A stretch of DNA of 64,000 nt from Acanthococcus lagerstroemiae (GCA_031841125.1 CM063107.1:25376499-25440498), one strand, 5' to 3'. Numbered from the stretch's first letter, positions 33,169 through 46,700 are shown. Notes: a model not told the origin generated them from the letters alone. Numbers and translations are program-made.

Positions 33169-35440
33169 TAAAAGTATGGAGAAATATTCAAAATTCTAAA
33201 AAATCAGAAATTTTGATTTAAAGACTGTTATTGACTCAATTTTTCACGCCGAGTTCGAATTCAGTGTTCAAATTTGGCGGCGACGCTCTGTTCCCGAGAT
33301 ACACTCGAAAATGTTGGCGAAATTAATCAAGAAATGACTGTAGCTAAATTTTGACGACGGATTTGAATTCGTCTCGCAAATTTGAGTAATTAGCCCCAGC
33401 GCCGAAGCCGAAGCCCTCCGAAATTTTTTTTGGCCGAAAAAAGACATGATGTATATATGGAAAAATTTTCAAAATTCGGAAAAATCAAAAATTTTCATTT
33501 AAAGACTGTTTTTGACTCAATTTCTCACGCCGAGTTCAAATTCAGTGTTCAAATTTGGCGGCGACGCTCCGTTCCCGAGATACACTCGAAAATGTTGGCG
33601 AAATTGGTGAAAGAATTACTTTAGCTCAATTTTGACGACGGATTTGAATTCATCTCGCAAATCTGAGTAATTAGCACCAGCGCCGAAGCCGAAGCTCTCC
33701 GAAAACTTTTTTGCCCGAAAAAAGACACGATGTATGGAGAAATTTTCAAACTCCGAAAAAATCAAACATTTTCATTTAAAGACTGTTTTTGACTCAATTT
33801 TTCACGGCGAGTTCATATTCAGTGTTCAAATTTGGCGGCGACGCTCCGTTCCCGAGATACACTCGAACATGTTAGCGAAATTTGTCAAAAATGACTTTAG
33901 CTTAACTTTGACGACGGATTTGAATTCGTCTCGCAAATTTGAGTAATTAGCCCCAGCGCCGAAGCCGGAGCTCTCCTAAAATTTTTTGGCCCGAAAAAGA
34001 CATGATGTACATACATTATGTCTTTTTTGCGCCGAAAAAATTTTCGGAGAGCTTCGGCGTCGGCGCTGGCGCTGATGACTCAGTTTTTCGAGACGAATTC
34101 GAATCCGTTGTCAAAATTGAGCCAGAGTCAATTTTTGACTCATTTGGACCACATTTTCGAGTGCGCCTACAACACGTTGAATATGTCACACATCTCACAC
34201 CAATCCAACCTATTGTACCTTCTATTTTGCTGGGGTGAACTGACAATTCGTGAATACTTTTGGAAGGCAGGCAGTTAGAGCAGTGCGGTTTGAAATTTTG
34301 GATAGAGGAGAAAATTTCGAATGAAACATATTTTTCAGTTTTCCTCTAGCAGTCTCCAATCCGACGTTTTTCGCCTTTTACCAGTTCGCCCCAGGAAATT
34401 TGCAATCTCGCAAATGCAAATTGGTGCGAATTATATTGCAGATCCAACAAGTTTAAGGCGTTAATACATTTTTGAAAAGTTGTCGAAATTACCGAAATAC
34501 ACTCGAAAATGTGAGTCAAAATGGGTCAAAAATTGACTAGCTCAATTCTGATAACGGATTCGAATTCGTCTCGAAAAACTAACACAATTCGCACCAATAC
34601 GAATTTGCAAGATTGCGAATTTCCTGGAGCGAACTGGTAAAAAGCGAAAAACGTTGGTTTGGAGACTGCTAGAGGAAAACTGAAAAATATGTTTTATTCG
34701 AAATTTTCTCCTCTATCCAAAATTTCAAACCGCACTGCTCTAACTGCCTTCGTTCCAAAATTATTCGCGACAAAATTTTTGATTTTTCCGAATTTTGAAA
34801 ATTCGGAAAAATCAGAAATTTTCATTCAATGACTGTTTTTGACTCAATTTTTCACGGCGAGTTCAAATTCAGTGTTCAAACTTGGCGGCGACGCTCCATT
34901 CCCGAGATACACTCGAAAATGTTGGCGAAATCGGTCAAAAAAAGACGTTAGCTCAATTTTGACGGAATTCGGCTCGCAAATTTGACTAATTAGACCCAGC
35001 GCCGGAGCCGAAGCTCTCTGAAAATTTTTTTGTCCAAAAAAAGACATGATGTGTATAGAGAAATTTTCAAAATTCGAAGCAATCAGAAATTTTCATTTAA
35101 TGACTGTTTTTGACTCAATTTTTCACGGCAATTTCAAATTCAGTGTTCAAATTTGGCGGCGACGCTCCGTTTCCGAGATACACTCGAAAATGTTTGCGAA
35201 ATTGGTCAAAAAATGACTGTAGCTCAATTTTGACAACGGATTTGAATTCGTCTCGGAAATTTGAGTAATTAGCCCCAGCGCCGAAGCTGAAACTGTCCGA
35301 AAATTTTTTTGTCCGAAAAAAGACCTGATGTGTAGAATGGAGAAATTTTCAAAATTCGAAAAGATTAAAAATTTTCATTTAAAAATTGTTTTTAATTTTT
35401 CAGGCCGAGTTGAAATTCAGTGTCTTTTTCATTTGCCGTC
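33169..35440. repeat. Tandem array of ~275-bp units, interrupted by an inverted-repeat insertion
   Basis: Units starting near 33177, 33457, 33731, 34785, 35058 and 35338 share GAGAAATTTTCAAAATTCG, TTTGGCGGCGACGCTC, CCGAGATACACTCGAAAATG and CCCAGCGCCGAAGCCG. A partial inverted unit lies at 34014-34170, and a separate element with ~170-bp inverted arms at 34266-34752. Repeated ATG frames (for example 33430 and 33734) are products of the unit, not genes. Confidence 0.85.
34266..34752. mobile_element. Inverted-repeat element within the tandem array
   Basis: The left arm (GCAGTTAGAGCAGTGCGGTT onward, about 34267-34435) and right arm (ending AACCGCACTGCTCTAACTGC, about 34567-34750) are inverted copies of roughly 170-185 bases. 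The spacer shares words with the surrounding array unit, such as TACACTCGAAAATG. Non-coding. Confidence 0.75.
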
Positions 35441-35455
35441 TCCATTGCGGCGATT

Positions 35456-35990
35456 GGTGACCCGCAATGTAATTCCAACTTTATAGACCACTGATCAGAA
35501 CAGACGGCGTGCATTCATCCAGACCACTGTAGCAGACTTTCAGCCATGAGTTTTGACGTCCACCAACCGACATTTTCCTAACGATCTTTCCTTCAGTGAT
35601 TAGTCTTAATATTTCGTTTCTATCACCTCTCCTCAAGTAACTGAGACAAAATAGATATTGAGCAGTTCAGACCTTTCCGAATTCTATTCAGTGCTTCGAT
35701 GTTGATGATTTTCTTAGTCCAAGGAACCTTGAAAATGCGTTAGTATCGATACATTTCAAATGTACCGATTCGCTTTTCCAGGTCAGGCCCGAATGTCCAG
35801 CTCTCGTATAACCGTACGTGAGAATGGAAAAGAGGTAGCACCTCAGCATCTTTATTTTTATCTCGAAATTCAGATCGTTTTTTGTGAAGAGGTTTCTCAT
35901 TATTGTGAAGGTAAGTCTGGCATGCTTGATTCTGGACCGGATTTCCTTTTTGAATCGCACTTGTCGTCCAACTATTCGTCCGCTACTACT
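35456..35990 (-). pseudogene. LINE reverse-transcriptase 3'-end remnant
   Basis: The minus strand shows the C-terminal segment of a non-LTR retrotransposon ORF2, in two frames: KHARLTFTIMRNLFTKNDL and KMLRCYLFSILTYG (35820-35930), then LITEGKIVRKMSVGGRQNSW (about 35530-35600). The order matches the region after the reverse-transcriptase fingers in common insect LINEs. Frameshifted and truncated at both ends. Confidence 0.8.
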
Positions 35991-36039
35991 TAATTATTTA
36001 AAATAGTGCACTACAAATTTTCAGTACTGCCTTAGAAAC

Positions 36040-36240
36040 GTTGGTTTGCTTCCTTCATTCAGAGCCAGCAGATCCTGCGCCGCAAGGTAGTCCACAACAA
36101 GCCCTTTCCTTCTCGGGTTAGTACCTGTGCTCCCCCATATAGTCTGGTGCATTTGGCATCGCATCCGACAAGAAGGTCCAGCTTTTCCCTCACTGTTAGT
36201 TCAAGCTTAATGCTCAAGAAACGTGGGATAGAACAAGGTA
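36040..36240 (-). pseudogene. LINE endonuclease-domain fragment (R1/jockey-like)
   Basis: The minus strand carries KLDLLVGCDAKCTRLYGG then TREGKGLLW with shifts, resembling the conserved apurinic-endonuclease segment of R1-group LINEs (LLVGCDANAHH...WGS). It belongs to a different element from the piece at 35456-35990. Very short. Confidence 0.6.
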
Positions 36241-36290
36241 GCTTAACGTATTTATATTACTTCAAGAATGGTCTCTGTCACGTTATAGCT

Positions 36291-37765
36291 CATCTCGTGC
36301 TACCAGAAAAATGAAAATTAATTTAATAAATTAACTAACGAGGCTGTATTTCACTTTCTAATACTGTTGGTTAATTAAAATGAATACAAACTTAACGTAA
36401 ACACATAGAAAAACTTAATGAATAAACGATTAAATAATTTAAAAAAAAACATCTATTGTTAATAACAAAATTAAATGCGTGATTCGTTTGAAGACTGGAA
36501 CTCAATTGCAGATCCGAGAATCTGGAATCAATTCATTTTATATGAGAATCGTCTCAATCAACTGAACTTAATTATAGAAGACAATGAGTAATAATGATTG
36601 ATGCTAGAATCAAATTACCATCAGTTACGTAGCATTTTAGAGTGTGTGACTCACGTACGCTTCGTCAGTAATAACAGGGGACTTTGACCACTCGAGGCTA
36701 TGATTCGATGGTTGTCTATTAAATTAATTCCTTTGCCTTTTCTGATTTGATAATGTTGTTATAATCCTTAGTCTCTCGACTAGTAGGTTGTCCTTCACAA
36801 TCTTTTCATTTCTAGGAAAGATTTACACTGAGTATCTTTCATTATCTGCACTTCATAGTTCATTTATTGCCTTCCTTTCCAGTTCTTTCCCTCAACCATT
36901 CCCTCTAGAGCAGTAATCAACAATATCCCTCGATGTCTTATATTACGACCTGTCATTTTAACCCCTCTATTTACGATTCTAAAGTCCAAATTTCTCCTTT
37001 CCTTTCTATTCGCCTCAGTGCTTCCTCATACCTGATCTTTTCGGTCGATTTGATTTTCAACAATCTCCGTTCACACCACACATCAAAAATTTCTATATTT
37101 AATAGATAAGCAAGGCATCAATCGGTACGAGAGAAAGGATATAAACCGAAGTAGCAACTGAATACTAGGCACATTTGTACGAGACAGACACGCGAGGAAA
37201 GAACAGGCCACGCGAAAATAGAGGGGAAGAAGAAGAAACAGAGCCATCATTTTTATGCGAGAAAATAGAACGGATAACGAGTAATATAAACAGCAAGAAA
37301 GCCTGAGCAGATGTGATATCAAATAAACAAATAAAAATCAGAAGGGAAATACTAAACAAGTACCCAACAAAACTCTTTTTTCATAAGGTACTGAGCGATG
37401 AGAATATACCACTTCCGGGGAAAACCCCTACACTTGGAGGGAAAAGAATCGAAAATCGGATCATCAAAATTAGCCTTACGCACTATATTCGAAGAAATAC
37501 GGTAAATATGGACTACCACCGAAGATACTGGTTTTGCTGAAATGCTCATTAATATCCTCTCACCATATTGGATGTAACTCAGCACTCTATTCCCCTTTAT
37601 TCATAATAATACCTACGCCCGCTTGCTCTCTTTTCGCTGCTGTAATAATTATTCTACACCCCCCCCCCCCCCCACAAAAATCATTTTCTTCCGGCCACTC
37701 ACTTCACTAATGCCTATTACATCTTTTGACAATGTTCTAGCAGAAACCACTTACTTTTGATACTA
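36291..37765. other. Intergenic stretch 3' of drebrin-like, no gene
   Basis: No protein recognised. Minus-strand words near 36960-37060 (EALRRIERKGEIW) look like a faint LINE trace. A 16-18 base C-run lies at 37657-37672. The 3' untranslated region of the drebrin-like gene must begin just below 37766, but no poly(A) signal is certain. Confidence 0.4.
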
Positions 37766-40700
37766 TTACGGAATTAGTTGCACGTAATTAGCTGGAAATA
37801 ATCCATAGCTACCATCAGGACCCAAGCCTTGCCACCAGCCCGGGTCAATCTGCTCAATATGCGTTATAATATCATCTGGATCAAATGAAATTTCAGTATC
37901 GTCGGCTAAAAACAATCCAAATAAACAGCATTCAATTACAGGTATGAAATTAACATCGTCGGTTATCCCGAAAGCGGGGACGTAAATACAAAAGGGTTTC
38001 AAATAGAATCAAAAAGTTGATTTACTTTTTAGGGTCGGCTACGAGTAGCCGAGCCTACTGCAATCACTATTTTTCTTTTTTTTCTTTTCAATTCAGAATC
38101 ACAGTTCAGTTCAGTAGCATGTTATTTCAGATGTGTGGTTTTTGGCAGTGTTCATTGATCAGAGTTACAGTTCAGTTTAGTGGCGCCTTATTTTCGGGAA
38201 AACAGTTAGTTGAAAATAATAAAACTAATTATACGCAATAATTTCGATTTTATTAGGGTCGGCAACGAGCCTCCTGTAGTCACTTTTTTTTCTTTTCGTT
38301 TTTCCCCGCCTTCAGCAGTGCTCATTAATCTTGATCTTCATTACTGTGCGAGCGTCATTTTCAATGAGCCAACGGAGCTAAGCAAGTGAAATAAAAAAAC
38401 TTGAATTTTACTCTACAGAAGCAAGATTATTCATTTATTATCAATTTCTTCAAGGAACGTGAAGAAAATAACAAATAACTGGATTTAGAAGAGGTAAGTC
38501 AGGGGCGGAAATAAAGGGGGGCTAGGCCCCCGGCTTCAAAATTAGCCCCCCCCCCGTAAATGAAAAATGTCAAACTATACGAGTACCGCTAATATCGTTT
38601 GTGATGTGTGTGTGTGTTTTTTTTTTACAAAAGAAGTATTACAGAAGAAATATCTATTTTTTTTGGGGGGGGGGGAGGGCGCTATGATTTTTGGATTTTT
38701 ATAAAGTTACCCTAGACCGTGGGCTCAAGTGAGTTGGCTAAAGTGAGTTGGTTTAAGTGAGTTCAATACCATCGCCCTCCAATTTCGAGTGATATAGAGT
38801 AAAGAGGAGCCTAATTGCGATCCCACTGATAACGACCAAAGTAGATATGTATGAGTGCCCAAAATAAGTAAAGTACAAAGTTCAATATGATTCAATTGTA
38901 GATGGGAGACTTAAAAAGGGGTAGGATACATGTGCGGCATTCTTTGATACTGAAAAAGCTTTTCACAATACTTCGCAATATTGCGAATCAATCGAACCAA
39001 TTTTCAAAATTTTGGGACTGACATTGTTTCTGAACTATGTGGTTTAATTATAGATGAGAAACTTAAAAAGGAATAGGCTAGATGTAAGGCATTCGTCGAT
39101 ACTGAAAAAGCTTTTGACAATGGTAAATGGGATAAAATGTTTGATATTCTAAAAAGGATAGGAATAAAGAAGAAAGTCAAGTTATTTTAAATTTATATAA
39201 TTGACAGAAAACTATATTAAGAATAGACCTTTTTTTTCTAAAGCATTAGCCAAAAGAAAACACCTACATACGAAAATCCAAATTTTGCTCCTTACATTCT
39301 ACGTATAATAATGACTATCTTTCTACAAATTCAAAAGAAAACCAGGACATGTTTAGTAGTGCTGTCAAAATATCGATATTGAAAATTTTGCAATATCGAC
39401 AGCACTATACCAGACTAGTGCTGTCAAAATATCGATATTGAAAATTTTGCAATATTGGCAATACTAATGTTTAGTATGATGTAATGATGATCATAAGGTG
39501 ATCAGTCTTGAGACCGGTTCGATGCTGCTCCCCATTTCTCCCTATCTTGGGTAAGTTCTTTCATTTCCAAATAACTCTTACATTTAGTATTCTCGATTAT
39601 CTGTTAAACATACTGGAATCTTTGCCGACCTACTCAATTCTTTCCTTCCATCCTTCCTTCTAGCAGGAGTGATATTATTCCTGGGTACCTCAAGTTATGC
39701 CCTATTGGTTTATCATGATTTCTTATCTTCAAACAATCCCAAATCAGCCCCGTAGCCAGAGTTTACGGGTGGGTGGGGCTTTATGAACCTTTTGGGGGAC
39801 CGAGGCCGACATTTTTTTACAAGCCAACATAAAAGTGTACATGGGTTTTGTTTTATTTCAATGGGTATCGCGCCTCGTTGTCTAAACAGGCTCGGGTAAT
39901 TTAGCGAGAATATACTGGGGCCATTACATACAGATCCCATTCCCAATCCAAGAGTCCCAATTAGTTAACCAAGATTTTGTTCTAAATTTTAAAATGTTTC
40001 TGTGATATTAATTCTCTTCATCCCTTCTTTCTTTCTCGTTCAGCGTAATGACGATTTTGAATAATGGTGGTACCTTTGCCTAGGGGGTTCAGCAACAGCT
40101 CGCCCCCATGGCTACGGGACTGTTCTAAATATCTATTTTACCTGCTAGTCTTCACATTTCAAAAGCTTCGATCCTTCTCTTCTCTGGTTTTGCCTACGGT
40201 CCAAATTTCACATCCATATAACGCTACACACTAAACATAAATTTCCAAAAATAACTTTTTGATTTCTAGATTTGTTTTTGATTTGAATAAATTACTTTTT
40301 CCATAAAATTTTAATGTAGCCTGGGCTATTACACTACATACTAATATCCCTTGTACACATTCCACCTTTTGTTATTTTACTCTTGACATTCGCTTAGTTC
40401 TTCAATTTTTCCCTGAACAATTCTTATTTTAAGCTGTCATGTTCACATCGATTACATACCATCACTTGAGGATTTTTTTATTTTTTTAAATATATTTTCA
40501 TACAATATTCCAACTCAAAATCTCCTCCATTCTATTCAAAATATTTTTAAAATCAGTACTTCTTTCAGTTAATGAGATAATATCATCTGCATACCTGAGC
40601 CTCATTACATCTTTATTTTTCTTTTTATTTCTTTTATATACCACTCAATGCACAAATTAAACAATACTTGCTACAACGAGCACCCCTGCCTTACACTTTT

Positions 40701-43700
40701 TTTCATATTTGCCTCCCTTTCTCTCCTTCTATTCTTAATATAGTTTTCTGGCTATTATATAAATTTAAAATAACTTGACTTTCTTCTTTATTCCTATCCT
40801 TTTTAGAATATCAAACATTTTATCCCATTTACCATTGTCAAAAGCTTTTTCAGTATCGACGAATGCCATACATCTAGCCTACTCCTTTTTAAGTTTCTCA
40901 TCTATAATTAAACCACATAGTTCAGAAACAATGTCAGTCCCAAAATTTTGAAAATTGGTTGGATTGATTCGCAATATTGCAAAGTATTGTGAAAAGCTTT
41001 TTCAGTATCAAAGAATGCCGCACATGTATCCTACTCCTTTTTAAGTCTCCCATCTACAACTGAATCATATGGTTCAGAAATAACGTGAGTCCCAAAATTT
41101 TGAAAATTGGTTGGATTGATTCGCAATATTGCAAAGTCTCATTGCATTACGGTTTTGTCTCATGGCTCGTGGTATTGTAAATAACTCACTGTCCACTTTG
41201 TAAAGTTGAAAGGCAATAACAGTTGAAAACTGAAAAACTAAGAAAAAGCCGGTTCATAGATCTATCGTAAATACGTTATGAGCCTTCACAACAGCAACAA
41301 TCGTGGCGAGGTGTACTCTCTCTCTCTCCATTTCCATGGATAGGCGAAAATAAGCACAACAACGATAGCTATGAGGCCCCTCTGACACGCTCCCCGACAC
41401 GAATTCAGTGGTTGACATTTCCATGGAAATTTATTTTTCCTTCCAGTCAAGGGTATACTGAGCGAAAACCGTAACTCCAGCCATGTGCTCATTGATCTCG
41501 ATCTTTTCTGCGTCCTACGCGACTACAGTCTGCAGCCGCGTGTTGTTGATGGAAATTTCCATGAAAATTATTTTTAATAGGGTGCGAAAGCATATAAAAT
41601 GTTACAATATGTGTCTCTGCAGCAGGGACGGGCAACGAATCGATTCTTTTGCAAATTGATTCGCGAATCGATTCGATTTTAGACGAATCGCGAATCGCAA
41701 ATCCATTCAAATGAAATTTAACGAATCGGAATCGCGAATCGATTCGCCAAAAATTTCTGCAAATTGGAATCGTGAATCGATTCCTTTTCAATGAATCCTA
41801 AGATTCGAATCGAAATTCGACGGCGTGTGTGGCTGTGTGTTGTCTGCTCTCTGCTGTGGGCTGTGGAGTGTGGAATGGTCGAAGATGAAATCAGCAATCA
41901 GTGTTCTGCGTTTATCATTATCACTTATCACCTTTGTACTTTGTAGCAAATACACTGAAATACTAATACCGGAAACTCCATTTAAAATACATTGAGCGCT
42001 GTTAGACCCAGCACCTAGCGGCAGGGATTGTTACTATAATAATTTAGCATTGTGTTCACCAACACTAGATAGAGCGTAATCACTATCACAACATACAGTT
42101 ACAGTGAATGAATGAATGAAAAGTGAAATACGTGTAGTACCAATCCCTGCCGCTAGTAGCCATGGTCCAAAAAAACGCTCGAATTTCCATTATTGGTAGT
42201 TCAGTGTGATTGTTTGTAGTTTATAGATTGCAGATTGTAGGATTGTACTTCCTTATCAAAAATCAAACAATATTGAAGAAACAAAAAAAAAAAACGAATC
42301 GCGAATTGAAGAATTAGCGAATCGATTTGCGATTAGTTTGGATGAATTGCGAATCGCGAATCGATTCGACTTCATTGTAGAGAATCGCAAATTGCAAATC
42401 GATTCAATTTTCTTGTGGCGAATCGCGAATCGTGAATCGATTCGATTTACAAACGAATTTGCCCATCCCTGCTCTGCAGGAGACACATGCAGTTTGCAGC
42501 CGTGTTATTTATAGGAATTTCCATGAAAATATCCACTACTGAGGCACGGTTTTCGGTCAAGTATACTCAGTAGTATGACGCCATGGTAACAGGAGCGTGT
42601 CGGGGGAGCATACTCCCACCCCCACTACCCCCAGAAGCCTTCGCGGGAGTGTATTAAACAACTTCCCAAAGTTTCATGGCGATCGGATGAACATTGTAGC
42701 AAAGTCTGCAGTCATGTTGTTAATAGAAATTTCCGTGGAAATATGAAGGACACACACACACACACACATACGTTAACAGAAATTTCCAAAGAAACATGAA
42801 GGACATACACAGACAGACAGACATACATTCAGTTTTATATATAGAAGATTTTAGGCACTAGGGCTTCAGCCCCCCCTCAAAGTTTTCGCTCTATTTCCGC
42901 CCCTGGGTAAGTGTATTGTTCGTTAATTTATGAAATGGGTTGATGGGTTCTTATTGGGTTCTCAATTCAATTAGTGTAGAATTCTTTTGAATCGAACCAA
43001 GTACAACTTTCTGTTGTACTCTTATCAGTAAGTTTTCCAAGGAATAATGCGATATGAATTATACAAGTATTAGGTGATATTGGTATTCTGTTGCAGGTTT
43101 CAAACAGTGATAGCTTAAAATCTGTAATTTGTTGCTAAAATGATTACGAATCGGCTGATGATTGATTATTGACAATTATTTTGTTTCTCGATACTTACTC
43201 AATAGTATTTTCTATTTTTAATCAATTGCGTGTTCATGAGGGACTGACTGCACCGAATTGGAGCTTTTAGATTACTGACTGTGCCAGCCTCTTCAGCTTC
43301 CCGGCGGCATCAATCGTCGATCTCCCAGCTTGGAACCCATACTGGTTGGCGCTCAACGCGCCCCTTCCCCGGAAGTGTTTCTCCAGCCTGTTTGCGATTA
43401 TCCTCTCAAAAATCTTGCCAACTGCGTCCAGCAAACATAACGGCCGGTATGACGCTAGTCAACCAACTGGTTTTCCTGGCTTCGGCAACAGCACCAGACG
43501 AGCTATCTTCCATCTGGCTGGGAATACTGCGCCGCTTAACGCTGCATTGAAGACTGCAGCCAGTGGTGCCGGGTCAGTCTGATGGATGAAGTACCACACA
43601 CTCTTTGGTATCCCATATAGTCCCGGCGCCTTCTTTGCTTTCGTACGTATTCTGTCTACTAACGCGTCGATTTCCGCTGCTATCAGTGGTGGTACGGCAT

Positions 43701-46700
43701 CCACTTCCAGAGGTGTGCCTATCGGTGCTGGACGTCTGTTCTACAGTGTCCGACTCCATACGCTCGGTTATGGGAAGGCCCCCGGTTTTCCAAAAGGGTC
43801 ATCCTCCACCTGACTGTGCACAGCTCTCTCCAGCATCTCAGCTTGCTGTGTCTGATCGTAGTCTTCAGGTTTTTCCGAGCACGCTGATATCTTCTGCGCA
43901 ACCGACTGGCCTCGGACTTCAGATGGGCAATGTCCGCGTTCCACCAATATGCTCTCTTTTCTTCCTCAGCGGATCCCGGCGGGGCATTGCGGCATCGCAG
44001 ATGGCGGCTACTCTTTGGTGTAGCTTCTCCGCCGCCTCTTCTGCGTTCTCGCTATCTTCTGCCTCTTCTCTAGCCCAGCTGCTGACTAGCAAGGCTGCTT
44101 TTAGCTTGTCTTTGTCCAACTTGCTGGTCGCCCATCTCCCCAACTTCCTTGGAAATTTTACATCTACGTTACCTAGAGAGGTATACGTACGCGGTACGAT
44201 GACTGGAATCAGGGGTCACGTATGAATTAGGCACACGCAGTGTAGCTGTAGGATCGCTGCAAGAGAAACGTGGATGGAAATTCTGTATGGTGGCTACTTT
44301 CCCTTTTATGAAAATTCGAAGCGGTATGTCGGCGGTAGTGTATGCATCTCCACCACTACGTATGCTGAGGGTAAAGTGAGTCCGTGCTTCTACGTATTAC
44401 CATTTTTTAGTGGTAGAACGTCGTAAGAATTCTTGTTGAGTAGTGGTAACGCCGCTGTACCACGTCGACGTGATTCCCACTACAAAATCGCGATCTTAGC
44501 GGTGGAATGTTCAACGGGGTAGTATGACTACTCTTATGCGCGCTCAGAGTGCGTTAACCGTCGCGTTAACAGCTTCGACTAGGGATACTATAGTTACACA
44601 CAGGTATAATGAGCCGCCATTTTGATTCGCACCGCGCCCGTCGAGGTGAAATTGACTACGCGGTACGCTCCGCATTGTCGGATTCGACATTCACGGGCGC
44701 GGTGCGAATCAAAATGGCGGCTCATTATACCCGTGTGTAACTATAGTATCCTTACTTCGACGATGAAAACCTTTAATTTTTCAATGGGCACGTTTTTTAG
44801 TGACGTCACAGAGTGAGTTAGCGTTAGCTGTTTGCAAAAATACCCGTCTTCCGGCCAACGAACGTATTGACTCCCATAAGAAAAACACACGCAGCAAAGA
44901 TTATATTACTACCTGAGAATAAGAAATCTGTTAGAAACCAGAGGTTTATTAGCAAATGCTAAGAACCTTCTGAATTATTTCTTATTCTCAAGTAGTAACA
45001 TAATGATCTGTGCTCCGTGTTTTTCTTAGGGAGTCAATCAGGGAAAGTCGAAACTTATGAACTTAGAATTGGATTCAGCTTCGAGATTCGACTTCTCGTT
45101 ATCTAAATACTGGTTTGACTGGTATTGGGATATAAACCTGCACTAGAGTGCGCTGCAAAATCACCTGCACCGGTGTTGGCGGGGGAAAATGAAAGGGTGA
45201 TCATGATCATGTGTACTTTTCAATAGAAAAATCTCCATGATCACCCATTCATACCACTGATAAGACGCAATCCTGCCAACATTTGTAACTCTAATTTATA
45301 TTCCAATACGCTCACGTCACGTTATCACGATCAGGCCCGTGATACAGGATTTTCATTTTGACGATTTGACGCATATCCACTCGGAAATGTCCTGAGAAAC
45401 GACCCTAGTACCAGCGAGTTTCAAGTATTTTTTCCGAGACATTTTCAAGTAGATATACGTCAAATTCCCCAATCCTTAGATGAAGTCTACAGACTGAGAT
45501 CGAATGTCAATACACAGCGAATAACACTTGCAATCGCCAGGCATACTACGGACGAGATTTGATGAATCATCGCTATGTTGACATAATAACTCGGAGGAAA
45601 CGAAATAACTCATAATTTGGAAGCATCCCACATATCACTACCTGTATCTGACGACCTACCGATACTATCATCTACTAACAACGTATTCAAACTTGGCAGC
45701 AGATACATCATACATTAATACAATCAGAGAACACGTACCAGCTTGATAATCATAAAGAGCTTGCGCCTTAAGACCAACGTCCATCACTGCATCGTTGTAG
45801 CTTATAACATTTTGATTACGTTCATCTGAAATAATGAATTTTAGAACACTCGTCAATACTGGAACATCATGCACCACTCAACAGAGTAGTGGCAAAGTAT
45901 CCACTTCAACACCCTACCGAGAATTTCTGGTACTTTCGATTCAGTGACGACCTCAGAACTAGCACTTTCTTCAGTGCTTGTTACCGTGCAGACCTGTTGA
46001 GAATCGAAAATTAATAACCCCACAATATAAGAAATTAAAATACTGTACACGAATAAGTTGCATTCTCATTTTACGCACTTCGTTAAGTTTTTCGTGGTTA
46101 CTAAGGTCACCGTTCACTTTAGGTTCCGGATGTGAATCGCCATTAGTGTTATCAGTAACTGAAATGCACATCATGTATTATAAAAAACTATGTTGTGAGC
46201 TATTACAAGTCCGAACCAATACGTCACGTACTTACGGACATACCGATTAATTGAGCAGAAGACTTGCGGGAGAAACTTCTCAACTGTCCGGCAGAAGTGT
46301 TTTGTTCGAATACGGCGCGTACATCGACTGTTCTTTGGGAAATAAGTTCTTGCGCTTCCTACGGGAGAAAAAGCAAAAAATTCAAAAGAAAATTTACCTA
46401 CGTAGAACCGATTTTCAGAAACTTTTACAACGGCTGGAAGAAATTGAATAGCTGACTGAAAGAAACATATCATTCGACGGTAGCGAATAGGTTCGCCTAC
46501 AAGGCGTAAGATAGGAGAACAAGAGAGAAGTTCAAATCAAAACGTAGATAAGATTTTAGGAACTAGAAAACCCGAGACGGTTCTAGACTTCGACCATCCA
46601 GTATATGGACTAGCAAAGCGCCATAAGCGCTGTGTAATAGAAATACGAAGAAACCCGGGCGTTGAGTAGGCAATTACTCGACATATTACACGTGAAAGCG

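Larger units (their letters stand above)
38500..42905. mobile_element. 4.4-kb element with CAGGGGCGG ends and 7-bp flanking repeats, holding nested elements
   Basis: The left end CAGGGGCGGAAATAAAGG and right end CTATTTCCGCCCCTG are inverted and flanked by GGTAAGT on both sides (38493-38499 and 42906-42912). Poly-G/poly-C blocks follow each end (GGGGGGCTAGGCCCCC on the left, CAGCCCCCCCTC on the right). CAGGGG...CCCCTG suggests hAT affinity, though 8 bp would be usual. Inside are LINE pieces in both orientations and the hAT-like MITE at 41623-42471. It lies in the last intron of the drebrin-like gene. Confidence 0.65.

Noticed and set aside
33169..35440. Regular repeats resembling a CRISPR-like array
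   Set aside because: Units are ~275 bases, contiguous without unique spacers, and the genome is eukaryotic; it is a tandem satellite.
42010..42160. Possible small element between GCGGCAGGGATTG and CAATCCCTGCCGC
   Set aside because: The flanking bases form part of the palindrome and do not give a direct target duplication; treated as an internal inverted repeat of the larger hAT-like MITE.
43605..44225. 206-codon plus-strand ORF, the longest uninterrupted non-gap frame
   Set aside because: It is the antisense shadow of an R1/jockey-type LINE fragment on the minus strand.
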